Source: Erythroxylum novogranatense (lineage: Eukaryota > Streptophyta > Magnoliopsida > Malpighiales > Erythroxylaceae). From it: DNA of 64,000 nucleotides. This document shows, one piece after another, positions 35,860-45,894 of this stretch. How positions within the stretch are numbered: position 1 is the stretch's first letter; each line of letters begins with the position of its first letter. The notes under the pieces were generated by a model. The model had not been told where the DNA came from. It was given only the letters and a program-made list of their open reading frames with translations, and made no database searches. The stretch spans positions 30,238,540-30,302,539 of the forward strand of contig CM057233.1 in the NCBI GenBank assembly GCA_029891385.1, in the 5' to 3' direction. The translations under genes were made by a program, and so were the position numbers.

Positions 35860-38800
35860 TGTAACATCCCACTCTCAATAGGAAGGGTAGAATAGTAAAT
35901 TGGCATAGGATGGGATAGATTAGGAGTGCATAGGACTGTTCATGCATAATAGGCTTGCTACACAGGAATATGTGTGCACATGCAATTACTGTACACGCAT
36001 ACATGACCTTCCCAATTTTCGTGCCTAATACAATTCCATTGTGATTAACGAGGTTAATGGGTTTGAAAAATTATTCTGAGTGCGCCATTGAGCGTTTTCT
36101 ATTTTAAAGGATTTTTAGGAATTTTTCTGAAATTTTTCGGAGAAAATTCTCGGACCAAAAAAATCGTCAATTGGCGAACCGGTCGATTTTCAGTAGCGAA
36201 AATTGCTACCCATTGGTACCGAATTATTGGGTATATTATTTTGGGATTGAAATTAAGGTCATTGGAGTCGATTGGGTTAAATTTTTTATCAGGATTAAAG
36301 TATGATTATTTGACTTTTCAACTTTGTTTTAACAAATCCTACAATGTCACCTACACCTTCCTTAAATGCTCCCTTATCCATCTCTCTCGGTTTACCTAGT
36401 GAAAGACCTAAATAAATCACCTTGTATTGCTTGTTTTCTCATTTAACCGAATCCTCTCTTCAAGTTTCTCCATCATCATCGATTTTGCTTCTTTCTTAAC
36501 CTTCCTCCAAAAACAAAAAGTCAAGAGTTCTTCTACTTCCAACTAAGTTATGTTCTTGCTATGATGAGGAGATACATGTTTGATGTTAGAAGAAAGTAGA
36601 GAAAGTGAGAAATTGGTGTAGGATTAAAGCATTGAAGGGAGAAAAGCTTAAGTAGGTAAGGTTTAAGTTAAATTTTCAATTAAGCTTTAATTATGCTTTG
36701 AATTGTGCATTGAATGAATCATGGTTGTTGATGCATTTAATGGGAGTTATGGTGTGTTTATTATGATTATTGAGGCCTTAAATTGATTACAAGTATGGCT
36801 TGAATTAGTGGGTATAAGGTTAAGGTTTTGATTAATGTAAGAGTGGTCATAGATGGATTAGTGTGATGAGAATGTATTTGATTACCTTTATGATGTTGGA
36901 TAAGTAGGAATTTATTAAGGAAAGGTGCTGCCAATTTTAGTTAAAATGCTTAGGTGAAGGTATTGAAGAGGTATTGGTTGAATTCTTAATTACTTAGGAT
37001 GTTTGATGGTTTAGAAATGGGGTGGAAATGGTATAGAAACCATAGAATATGGTTTAGACATAAGTGCTGGAAAATTTACTTTGACCTATTACACTGATTT
37101 GAGCATAACTCATTGTGTGGTTATGAAATTGAGGCAAGGTTTGTGCCCACTGAAACTTTGGTTTGTTGGCTACATTTTTGTGTGAAATAGGTGTTGTCCA
37201 ATTTTAGCTTTAAGAGGTTGCAATTTGGCTTGGAAAGTTACTGCTATTGACTGGAATGAATAGTACCCGAAACCATAACCTAGAGTTTTGCTAATTTTTC
37301 TAAAATAATTGAGAAGGAATTAGAACAAATGGACTAAATGAAAGTTGAAGCCTATTAAGTTATCTTTCCAATGCCACTGATTTTTCAATTTTTTGATATG
37401 TATAGTAGGAGTCATGGACTGATGACTATTGACTGTTTTCATGCATTGAATGAAACCTAGCTGGAATGTCAAATTGGGTGCACATTATGATTTGGAGCAA
37501 TTTTAGCAATTTATGTGAACTGAATTGGTGTGAGTGATCTTCTACAAAGTTGTAGAGGAAGAAATTATCTGGAGAATGATATATGACATGTAATTTTTGG
37601 TTGTCAGATTTGAGAGAAACGAATTTGCAAAAACTGAACCTGCATTAGGTTGTGAATTGCTGATCATGGAAGAAACTTGCATAACACTTTTGAAATTGTT
37701 AGAGATCGAATTGGATTTTGAGTTCTTCATGAAAATTGAAGTTTGAGATCTTATCTTTTCATGGATATAAGGTAGTGAATTTGGTGACACTTGTGCTAAG
37801 AGATATACTGTTGTGAAATGTGCTATTCAGATTGGGAAAATTCTGAGGGCTGATGCTTGGGTGAATTATTTGACATAGTTAGCAAGTGAATCTGATTTTG
37901 GGTTGTTCATGAAAGTTGTAGATAATATTGTGATCTTACTGCCTTATTTATTGTGTAATTGTTGACTGAAGAATTAGAAAGTTAATGAATTTGCAATGTA
38001 CTGCACTGTTTTGATAGGTTTTGAGTAGGCAGTGGCTTTGACTGAATTTTTGACACCCTTATGGGTAAAATTGCTTGTTGGGGTTTTCATGAAACTTGTA
38101 GAGGGTTTCATGATCTTTCCAATGTGATATAGTTTGTATTTTTTCTGAATTGTGTGCAATGAGTTATTGGTGTTGAAAATTTGGATTTAGGGCCGGGAAT
38201 CTCATTAACATGCATTATACACTTACATGTGCATTATTACTAGTTCGGATTGAATAATTAGTGATCGGTTTCTTCTCTGCTTGTTATAGAGGTACAGTTG
38301 GAGCGTCGACCTACCGACGTTGCAGAGACTTCCCGACAATAGCTCGGAAGTAATAGGTGAGTAACCTATATGGGTTTCTCAATTATTATTTGTCTAATAT
38401 GGGGATAATGGCGGGATCAGGAATGTGAAACTTATGTGACTTGTTTGTCCTTACTGGGATTACTGTGATTAATTGTAATTTATCGACTGTTAATTGTGAC
38501 TAATGGACTGTGAATTGTGCATTATGGACTGTGAAATTGAGCATATGCATTTCATACATAGATGCATAAACGGATAAGAATAATCGTGAACCGAGTCGCC
38601 ACTGATACTGAAAACTAGCCCAGAGCTCGAAGGGAGATAATCCTCCCTAGACGCGTCTATTGCTTACTGTTCACTGTATAAGCGCTCGGTCACAACACTG
38701 AAATAAAATGGGACAGTGTCATATGTGCATTGCATATATACTGGATTGAATATCTGAACACCTGATATGTCTTTTTGCTGTTTATACTGATATGATATCG

Positions 38801-39319
38801 TTGATTCACTGTGACTGTAATATTACTGTAAATGGTTTGTGTGATGCATGAATTGGGAGAACCATCGATGATGGTTTCTCATTGAGTTCGCAAACTCATC
38901 CAAAATTGCAATCTATTTTTCAGGATCGAGATTAGACTGATAGCTCCTGAGAGACTATTGAGCCGTGTACATTGGATTGGCGAGAGAGACTATGGCTCAG
39001 AGGTCGGTCAGCTTGGCATTTCTTTTGGAGACTTCTAGTTAGAATGTTTCTTTTGTTTTATTGTATAATACTTTGTGTAAAGTGTTGGAAGATTGTATAG
39101 ACTGATGAAACTTATGGTAAGAGAATGAATGAGTTTGGTGAAATGAAATGGAGCACAGTTTGGTTTTTAAAAAGTTTCCAATTTCTTCTTAATGTTTTAT
39201 TATTGTGATGCCATGTGGAGTTTAGAGTTGTTTGTCGGTAGTTCTCTCTTATCGTAGGATATGTACCGAGATGACCTACAGGTGTTCCGGTGGATACTCT
39301 ACGATAAGGGGGTGCTACA
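35860..39319 (-). mobile_element. Solo LTR, 3.46 kb, long-LTR Ty3 family, inverted
   Basis: The plus strand starts TGTAACATCCCACT and ends GGGGGTGCTACA, the reverse complement of the ends of the LTR at 5007-9307. It is flanked by TTTTG (35855-35859) and TTTTT (39320-39324). Internal boxes match the other copies in inverted order: ACCATCGATGATGGT at 38861-38875; the splice-like 'aagtaataggtgagtaacc' near 38348; 'gacacccttatgggt' near 38053. It lacks the motif-array block of the other two LTRs. Removal of the LTR plus one copy of the duplication leaves the host Copia frame in register. Confidence 0.85.
37540..38110 (-). repeat. Degenerate 180-bp repeats inside the inverted LTR
   Basis: The phrase TTCATGAAA-(A/G/C)TTG-(A/T)AG occurs with its 3' end at 37736, 37916 and 38096, exactly 180 bp apart, and a weaker copy (AAAGTTGTAG) at 37550. 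Each is followed within 20-30 bp by 'tgatcttatc/tgatctta/tgatctttcc'. Units differ greatly elsewhere, so the array is old. Confidence 0.65.
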
Positions 39320-39324
39320 TTTTT

Positions 39325-40008
39325 CCTGACATTCAACCAAGACCGTACATTGTTCGTAATGAGGAAAAAGGGAAGAAGAAACTGTATCCTGAAGGGATAA
39401 CAAGTGATCTGACAGAGGAACAGATCGAAGCTGAAGTGAGAAACATTGATGAAGCATGCTATGCAATCCAGCAGAGAGGAACCTATATTTCCCACTACAT
39501 TTCGAAAGCATCAGGAAGCAATTGTGGTCAGCGAACCACTGAAGACTCTTATCAGGTAGTTGGAAGACTTACAGAAGGGTAGTACAGATCCATTTGGATT
39601 AGAGACCTAAGCTACTCAATAAAGTCACTTGTGCATCTCATTATGCACATCAGACCCTTGACAACTGTGTCTTCAATTAAAGATGTTCTACACCTTTTTG
39701 GAAGACAAGTTCCACGACTAACCAGTCCTGATGATCTTGATCTCCCGGAATCGAACTTATCTGTCAAACCTCCTACATTTACAATAACTGAACCAGGTGT
39801 CATATCTTCAGATGCATTTACTACGACCGTTGGTCTTGAAGTAGTAAAACAAAAGCATGATGAAGACATTGAAGATAAAGTTGATAATCTGTGTGCTTCT
39901 GTGGGTGGCTTGCATAAAGAAGCAGAGTATATTCGACAAGATATCAAGTCACTCTACACTGAAATGAGAGAAATGTTTTCTAAAGTTATAAAGCATCTGC
40001 GGTCATAA
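39325..40008 (+). pseudogene. Copia element B: unrecognised C-terminal frame
   Basis: This continues the frame interrupted at 35859. It reads PDIQPRPYIVRNEEKGKK, LYPEGITSDLTEEQIEAEV, then SHYISKASGSNCGQRTTEDS, a TAG at 39580-39582, SYSIKSLVHLIMHIRPLTT, VLHLFGRQVPRLTSPDD and a final amphipathic stretch (VDNLCASVGGLHKEAEYI, QDIKSLYTEMREMFSK), which looks like a coiled coil. The stop codon at 40006 lies 155 bp before the 3' LTR. It is not reverse transcriptase, RNase H or a known envelope-like frame that I can name. Apart from two stops and the LTR it is one continuous frame from the integrase onward. Confidence 0.7.
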
Positions 40009-40019
40009 TCTTTTTTATC

Positions 40020-40161
40020 AATAACAAATAAGGGGAGAAAAGAAAAAAGGAGAAAGAAATGATAAAGACAGAGGGAGAACAGAAAGAGAAGAAAAGAACA
40101 GAAGAAGAAGATTTTAGGTACAATTTTTATTATTATTTGTTATCATAAAAAAGGAGGAGGT
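40020..40161 (+). other. Copia element B: purine-rich tail and polypurine tract
   Basis: A purine-rich stretch ends in AAAAAAGGAGGAGG (40147-40160) immediately before the 3' LTR start (TGTTAAGTC at 40162), the expected site of plus-strand priming. Confidence 0.85.
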
Positions 40162-41132
40162 TGTTAAGTCAAAATGACTTTACGATTAATAATTTTGATG
40201 AAGACCAAATAATAATGCAGATACAAAATGAGACGGAAGCGAAAGTCGAAAATAAGACGGAAGAATATAAGACGATATAAATGAGATTGAAGCAGAAAAC
40301 AAAATGAGACAGAAAGCAAAATGAGACGATAGAAATGAAACAAAGCGAAGCTAAAAATGAGACGATAGAAATGAGACGAAGCAAAGCTGAAAATGAGACG
40401 ATAGATTTGAGACGAAAGAAAATGAAACGAAAGAATCGAAGACGAAGACCCGATACCATGCCAGATGATCAATCAGTTTGAGTAAGTTACAAAACTCAAC
40501 TGAATAATCGTTTCTTCAAAGATCAAGAAACAAGAAGAAAGAAGCAGTTATCAAGAAGCAGTTGAAGACGAAGACTATAAATATAAGTTGGAGTTGAAGA
40601 CTGAAAAAGTTAGTAATTTTTAAGAAAGGCTAGAGATTCAAAAGCTAGAAATTTTATTCATTGTACTAAACTTAAAGCTATTATTGTCTGTAACAAAGCT
40701 CGAAACATCTTTCAGTAGAAGGAAGAAAAGCTGATAGCCTGAAGAGGCTAAGTCAGAAAAGAATACTTATTGTAAGAGACCTGAAGAGGCTCGGTGAAAA
40801 GAATACTTGTATCTTTAAGAATTATAGTGAAATATCAGAAAGAATTCTGAGGACTAGACGTAGCCCACGGTTTGAGGTGAACCAGTATAAGACTGTTGTG
40901 TCGATTCTTACTCTCAACTCTCAACTTTTAATTTCTTTTGTTGATACAAATACTTAGAAGCAAATTGCAATACTTCATAATACTATTTTTCAATCGTTTG
41001 AGAAAGCAAGTTTTTTTAAAAAGAAGTTTGTATAAAAGGGGATTGTATTCAAAAAGGTTACACAATTCAACCCCCTTCTTTTGCATTTTGTATATTGAAT
41101 ATTAAGTCTATACTAACGTGTGATTCACTTTA
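40162..41132 (+). repeat. Copia element B: 3' LTR (971 bp)
   Basis: It begins TGTTAAGTCAAAATGAC and ends GATTCACTTTA. It is 91 bp longer than the 5' LTR, mostly because of extra units of an imperfect repeat built from AAATGAGACGATAGAAATG and GAGACGAAGC-type words at 40220-40450. Point differences elsewhere are moderate, so the insertion is not recent. Confidence 0.9.
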
Positions 41133-42560
41133 ATAATTTAATGCATAAATGAAAGACAAACGAACCACTAGAGTCACGTCTGTGAGTTTCACTTAAAAGT
41201 GTATCATCTAATCCATTTCTATGGTGCTCAAAATCTCAACTTCATCTTCATTGAATAATACTAGGATAAGTAATGTAGTTGTTCACTAACTTCTATGATT
41301 TGGGTAAAAAAAAACACCTAATTATGTTACATTAGTCTTGTTTGATTTCAGATTCTAGAATGCCTTGCATTGAAGCTTTATTGTCCAAAATGAAAGCTTT
41401 AATCAAAAAGTTTTTGGCTAGGGAATTCATTCTCCTAATATTATATGATGTTATTGTCATTATTTCAGGCCACTAGAAGAAGCTTTCTTCTTCCTTTTGG
41501 AATTTCCGTTGCTAATTATTTTGAAATCATTCCTATTTTCCAATCTTTTAAGTGTACCAATATAATCAATCTATTTGATAAGGCATTCTATATCACTATT
41601 TATAATGACATTGGTGAGATCAAGAGATTTGACTTCAATCACCTTATTTGGACTATTTGTCTCAGGATTTATGATTTCTTCTATGGCATTCCTTAGTTCA
41701 TTATCTACTCTAGTTAACTTTCTATTGTTTTCTAGAGGACTAGTGACTTATATAGGAGTTGAAGTTTGTTTAATTGTAGCAGTATAGTAGTTATTGTTTA
41801 TAGGCATTTGATAGTTGTTCTTTTCCCCCATCAAGTAGTTCTTATGAGAATCATGATTTGAAGAGTTTTCCTTTTTAGTGTCTTAGTGGGTGGTTTCTAG
41901 GCATATGTGATCTTTACCAAATCCTCAACCATCTCCATGTTGTCATTCAGCCTCAGGATGGGTAATTCTTCAAGTAGATCTTACATGGCTTCCAATTACA
42001 TAAACTCTTATATAATTGATCATGTTGGTTTCTGCTATTACTTTATCTAAACATAGAGGCCTCCATACATAGATGGTAATATGGCTCAACCTTGATGTAG
42101 TCTAATATTCCATCGAGATCTCACAGATGCACATCCATATAGGAATATTGGATTGCCTAATGTCTTCATTCCTATTTCCAGATCTCCATTTGTGTAAGAA
42201 GATTGGCTACTTTGTGCATACTAGGGCCCTGATTCTAAGAATTTTTTTAGCTAAGCTACCACACAAAAACCTAAAAAAGAAGACGTCTTTATTGCTCACC
42301 ATAATATCCTTTAAGCCAAGCTACTTCTAATATATGTTCACCCAATTCTTTATAATTGACCAATTCTTTATAACTGAAAATGCTACTCTCTTATCCATGA
42401 AGCAGCCTATAAGTGCGGAGTTTCACATGTCTATTACAATCTTTAAGGTGTTGATAAGGGGAGAAATAATTGGGTGTTCACTTGTTCTGTCTAGTAGTTA
42501 ATAAGTAAGCTTAGAGTCAACATTGGAGTCACCAACTATTTGAGTCTAGGTCCTCATAGT
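41133..42560 (-). pseudogene. L1-type LINE: ORF1 and start of ORF2 (upstream half)
   Basis: Minus strand, from about 42330 down: WVNIY-K-LGLKDIM, VFFFRFLCGSLAKKIL, IRALVCTK-PIFLHKW, IPIWMCI, SRLSHI, RPLCLDKVIAET and NYIRVYV, the full order of a DUF4283-type ORF1 core across stops. A charged tail follows (KLTRVDNELRNAIEEIIN and KVIEVKSLDLTNV, about 41720-41600). From about 41450, AKNFLIKAFILDNKASMQGI and ESEIKQ resemble the N-terminus of the endonuclease. The sequence then meets the Copia insertion, beyond which (29540-31260) the endonuclease and RT continue. Confidence 0.75.
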
Positions 42561-43620
42561 GGTCATTAGAATGTTTGCATTAGTAAGGACTTTTGGGATG
42601 TTGATAGGACTGAGAGAAGGAGAGGGTTAGTGAGGTTGGGAAAGGATGTGTGAGCAGGAGAGTGAACAATTAGAGGTAAGAAATGATGAGTATCTTTTGC
42701 ATTTCTACAAATGGAAAGGAATAGTCTCAAGCAACAAGAGCAAGGTAGGAGGGGCAAGAAAACAAAGAAAAGAATGAGGCAGAATGACATAGAAGGCAGA
42801 AGTTTAGAAAGCAAAAGCAGTCTAAGAATCCTTAATCTGAAGGCATACAAGCCATGCACACACAAAGGAAAGGTGGAAAAGAGAGCTAATTTTTGTTTTC
42901 AATTTTTATTTCTTCTAGTTTTAATCATTTATGAAAATCATAAAATTATTCATTTCTATTCATTTTCATCATAACATAATTTCATTATTAATTTAATGAA
43001 TATAATTAATTATTTGATATGGAACATTTTATTTTATTTTAAAATAATTTAAAATAAAAATATTTTAAAAATAAAATTTATTTAATATTGAATTCATTTT
43101 AATAATAAAATGTTATATAATTTTATATATTTAAACAATAAAATTATTTTAAAATTAATTAGCAAAATTATATTGAAAATAATAATTAGACATTATTACT
43201 CTATAATAAAAATTGTAATAACAAAATCATAATATCCTAAAGTAACAACTCCTCTTTGCTAATAAACATTATTAAGTAAAAGGTTATTAAATATTTTATA
43301 TTCTATTAATATAAAATTAAAACAATTTTACAAGATATATATGAATTACATTTTTTAAAATATTTTACTAAATATGTCATAATATATAGAGAAAATTCAG
43401 AAAAGATGGTAAGGATGAGGGTCAGGGGAGTGAAAAAGGAGAAGAAATTGGGAAAGAGGGATAAGGCGGATAGTAATAGAGGAAAAGCTATAAGGTTACC
43501 GAAGATAGAAGAAGACATGGTGGAATAAGAGATTATAACTATGCAGCCACTATACTCAAGAGCAAGCGGCATACAATTGGATCGTGTCTCTGAATGCACT
43601 GCCTTACAGGAACATGCTTT
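42561..43620. other. LINE 5' flank, then AT-rich DNA
   Basis: 42561-42900 may be the LINE's 5' untranslated region; short frames on both strands carry no domain. 42900-43380 is extremely AT-rich. Around 43400-43600 a purine-rich stretch codes for nothing recognised. Confidence 0.35.
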
Positions 43621-45390
43621 TATCTATCATTTGATGTGCTGAATTTCAATCTGTCGTAACACTAAGAACAAGATTATAGTAGTCTTGACAAATTGCGTTA
43701 ATTTTATATCATCATCATCATCACACCCAGTCTGAAGTTCTGCAGTAAAATAGAGTCTGCAGAGGTCTGATAGTATATGTTACATTATCCCATCCTAGCA
43801 AAAGAAAATGCACACCCGTGAAGGGGACACTTATCATAGAACTATTTGTGTTTCATTGTAAAAGCATGCCAACAAAGCTCATTACGTATAATCATACCTC
43901 TCTTTCTAACTTGAAACATTTGGCCATATGCAACACTGTCCCACCTATCTGAATGTTATATAATAAACTACATTATACATTAATAGAAAGAGATAGAACA
44001 ACAAGGGAGAAAGGAAGCATGATTGGCTTGGTGTTGCTAACAAGCAACCATGGCAGCTCTCACCCACCGACTAAACGTGAGGGTTAGGAGCCATATCTGT
44101 GGCATGTTACACATCCTCACTCATTCTCCTGTAGTGCTGCTTTTATGTTTTGTTTTCTTTTGTCATAACATTTCAGAAACCGTAAGTGGCTGTTAGTTCT
44201 ACAAGCTATAAGCTGGCACAGCTGCCTGATTGTAATTTCCCATCTATCTTTTATACCATCTCAGTTATCTACTGTCGTTAAACATAATGATTACTCTACC
44301 AATAAATAAACAATAATGAACTGTTTCACATGTCCAGCGTGTTATGTCGTATGATTGTGTGCTTCCAACAAGTCAATTGATAAGGCCAGACTCTGTCATG
44401 CAATCCAGCGATTAAGGATAGAATCAATACAGTCAACTGTGTATCTATTAAAATTATAAAGATGGGATTTGGCATGCAAATTTGATTTGATATGCTGATC
44501 CTGTTTTATTGTTTGGTAAGTAAACTTCTTTGTGTTAGAGACTGCATATACGCTCAACCATTCTCACACGAATCCCTCTTATGTTCCAACTAATCTGTAT
44601 CACATCAAATCAGAAGGTGGCTGCTGATTTAGTACATTAAATACTAAAGAGTGGAATCCAACATGTTTTTGCTTGTTTATGATGAATTCTACACAGATGC
44701 AAGCTACCAGTGAAGTATCCAATATAGGTGGCCAATTATGAGTGCAGTCTTGATTGAAGTAAGACTGTAGAATGAGAAGCAAAGGTTAGATGAGACTGCA
44801 ACAAAAACGTAACTGAAATACTTGTGACTTGCAAGACATGAAAGCCAACTGCATGCACCAGACTGAATAACGAAAGATTTTAGCTGTTCATTTGCTTTTC
44901 AAGCAAGTTTGCGTAGTTATCAGCTATTTGGTGAGACAATAACCTAACTGCTGTACTCATAGTACATAGAATCAGTGCAATATCTACAATTAATCCAAAT
45001 TTCGAGTTCGAAGCATCATATTTCGCAGTGTTGTTGTATACTAACATGTTCATCTTTCTCCTGTGCAGCGTGACAAGGACAACACGTTATTAGTTAATCG
45101 ACTTAAACAGCTGCAATTGAGTGATGGTAGAAGGACTCGAGCTGTATTTGTTAACTTGCAATGACTACTTTCACTTGGGAATAACATAATCACCTAACAT
45201 ACGACTGGCAACAGCAAGAAAAATCAAATTGAATCAACAGAGTTGATGATATGCAGCAGACTAATTGTTAATTTTGAAGAAGTGGTTGTACTTCTAGAGA
45301 GAAACTTCTAAGAAATATATTGGCATTGAGTTACACCAAATTGTTATGTAACATGTGAAAGTCATTGAACATCATGGACAGAGTAGATGC
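43621..45390. other. Downstream intergenic DNA of the DnaJ gene, nothing recognised
   Basis: Ordinary-complexity intergenic sequence. A (ATC)n run (ATCATCATCATCA) is at about 43711-43723. No open frame of interest, tRNA or repeat family was recognised. Confidence 0.4.
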
Positions 45391-45394
45391 CATC

Positions 45395-45398
<4 letters not shown>

Positions 45399-45429
<31 letters not shown>

Positions 45430-45432
45430 CAA
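45399..45432. repeat. (TA)n microsatellite
   Basis: An uninterrupted TA run of about 30 bp follows 'catacata'. Next to it, the phrase AGTTACACAGTTGTGCTCTAT occurs twice (45445 and 45511), a short direct repeat 66 bp apart. Confidence 0.9.
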
Positions 45433-45894
45433 CATATGGAGAAAAGTTACACAGTTGTGCTCTATCATATGTAACATAGTGACCCTGGGATAGGGCACAA
45501 CTTGAAGCTAAGTTACACAGTTGTGCTCTATTAAATGTAACAAATGAAAAGAATTATAATTTGATCAGTTTACCATTTCTTTACAAAGAGATAATGTCTT
45601 GATTTCATTGGCTTGCTTATGGCAATACTCCTTCAAGCATCAATTAGCCAATTATCATCACGTACTGATTATTTTCTCTCCTAGTAAAAGGATGCCAACT
45701 TACATGGAGTAAGGGAATCTCCGCTTCATGTCAACTAAATCAATGTATCTTACTCCCTCATATTCTTCAATTTAGACCGGTTCTACAAAACCTGTACACA
45801 CCCAACATCACGGCTTCAAAGTGACAAAATTTATACCTTCAGCAGTTTGCCTCATCATAATCTTGGCTGAAAAACAACTTTCAAGGCTTTTCTT

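Larger units (their letters stand above)
31261..41132 (+). mobile_element. Copia retrotransposon with both LTRs, lacking RT/RNase H
   Basis: Two related LTRs (31261-32140 and 40162-41132) bound it, flanked by ATAAA (31256-31260) and ATAAT (41133-41137), a 4/5 target duplication. Inside, in order: tRNA-iMet primer site, gag, CCHC knuckle, decayed protease, GAG-pre-integrase, integrase, a novel C-terminal frame, and a polypurine tract. The segment 35860-39319 is a later solo-LTR insertion; without it the internal region is about 4.6 kb. Reverse transcriptase and RNase H are absent, so it must have been mobilised in trans if it moved in this form. It interrupts an L1 LINE endonuclease. Confidence 0.9.

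Noticed and set aside
36088..36399. 103-aa frame next to the Copia element
   Set aside because: It lies within the inverted solo LTR, has no domain and is not conserved in the related LTR at 8930-9295 beyond the shared DNA.
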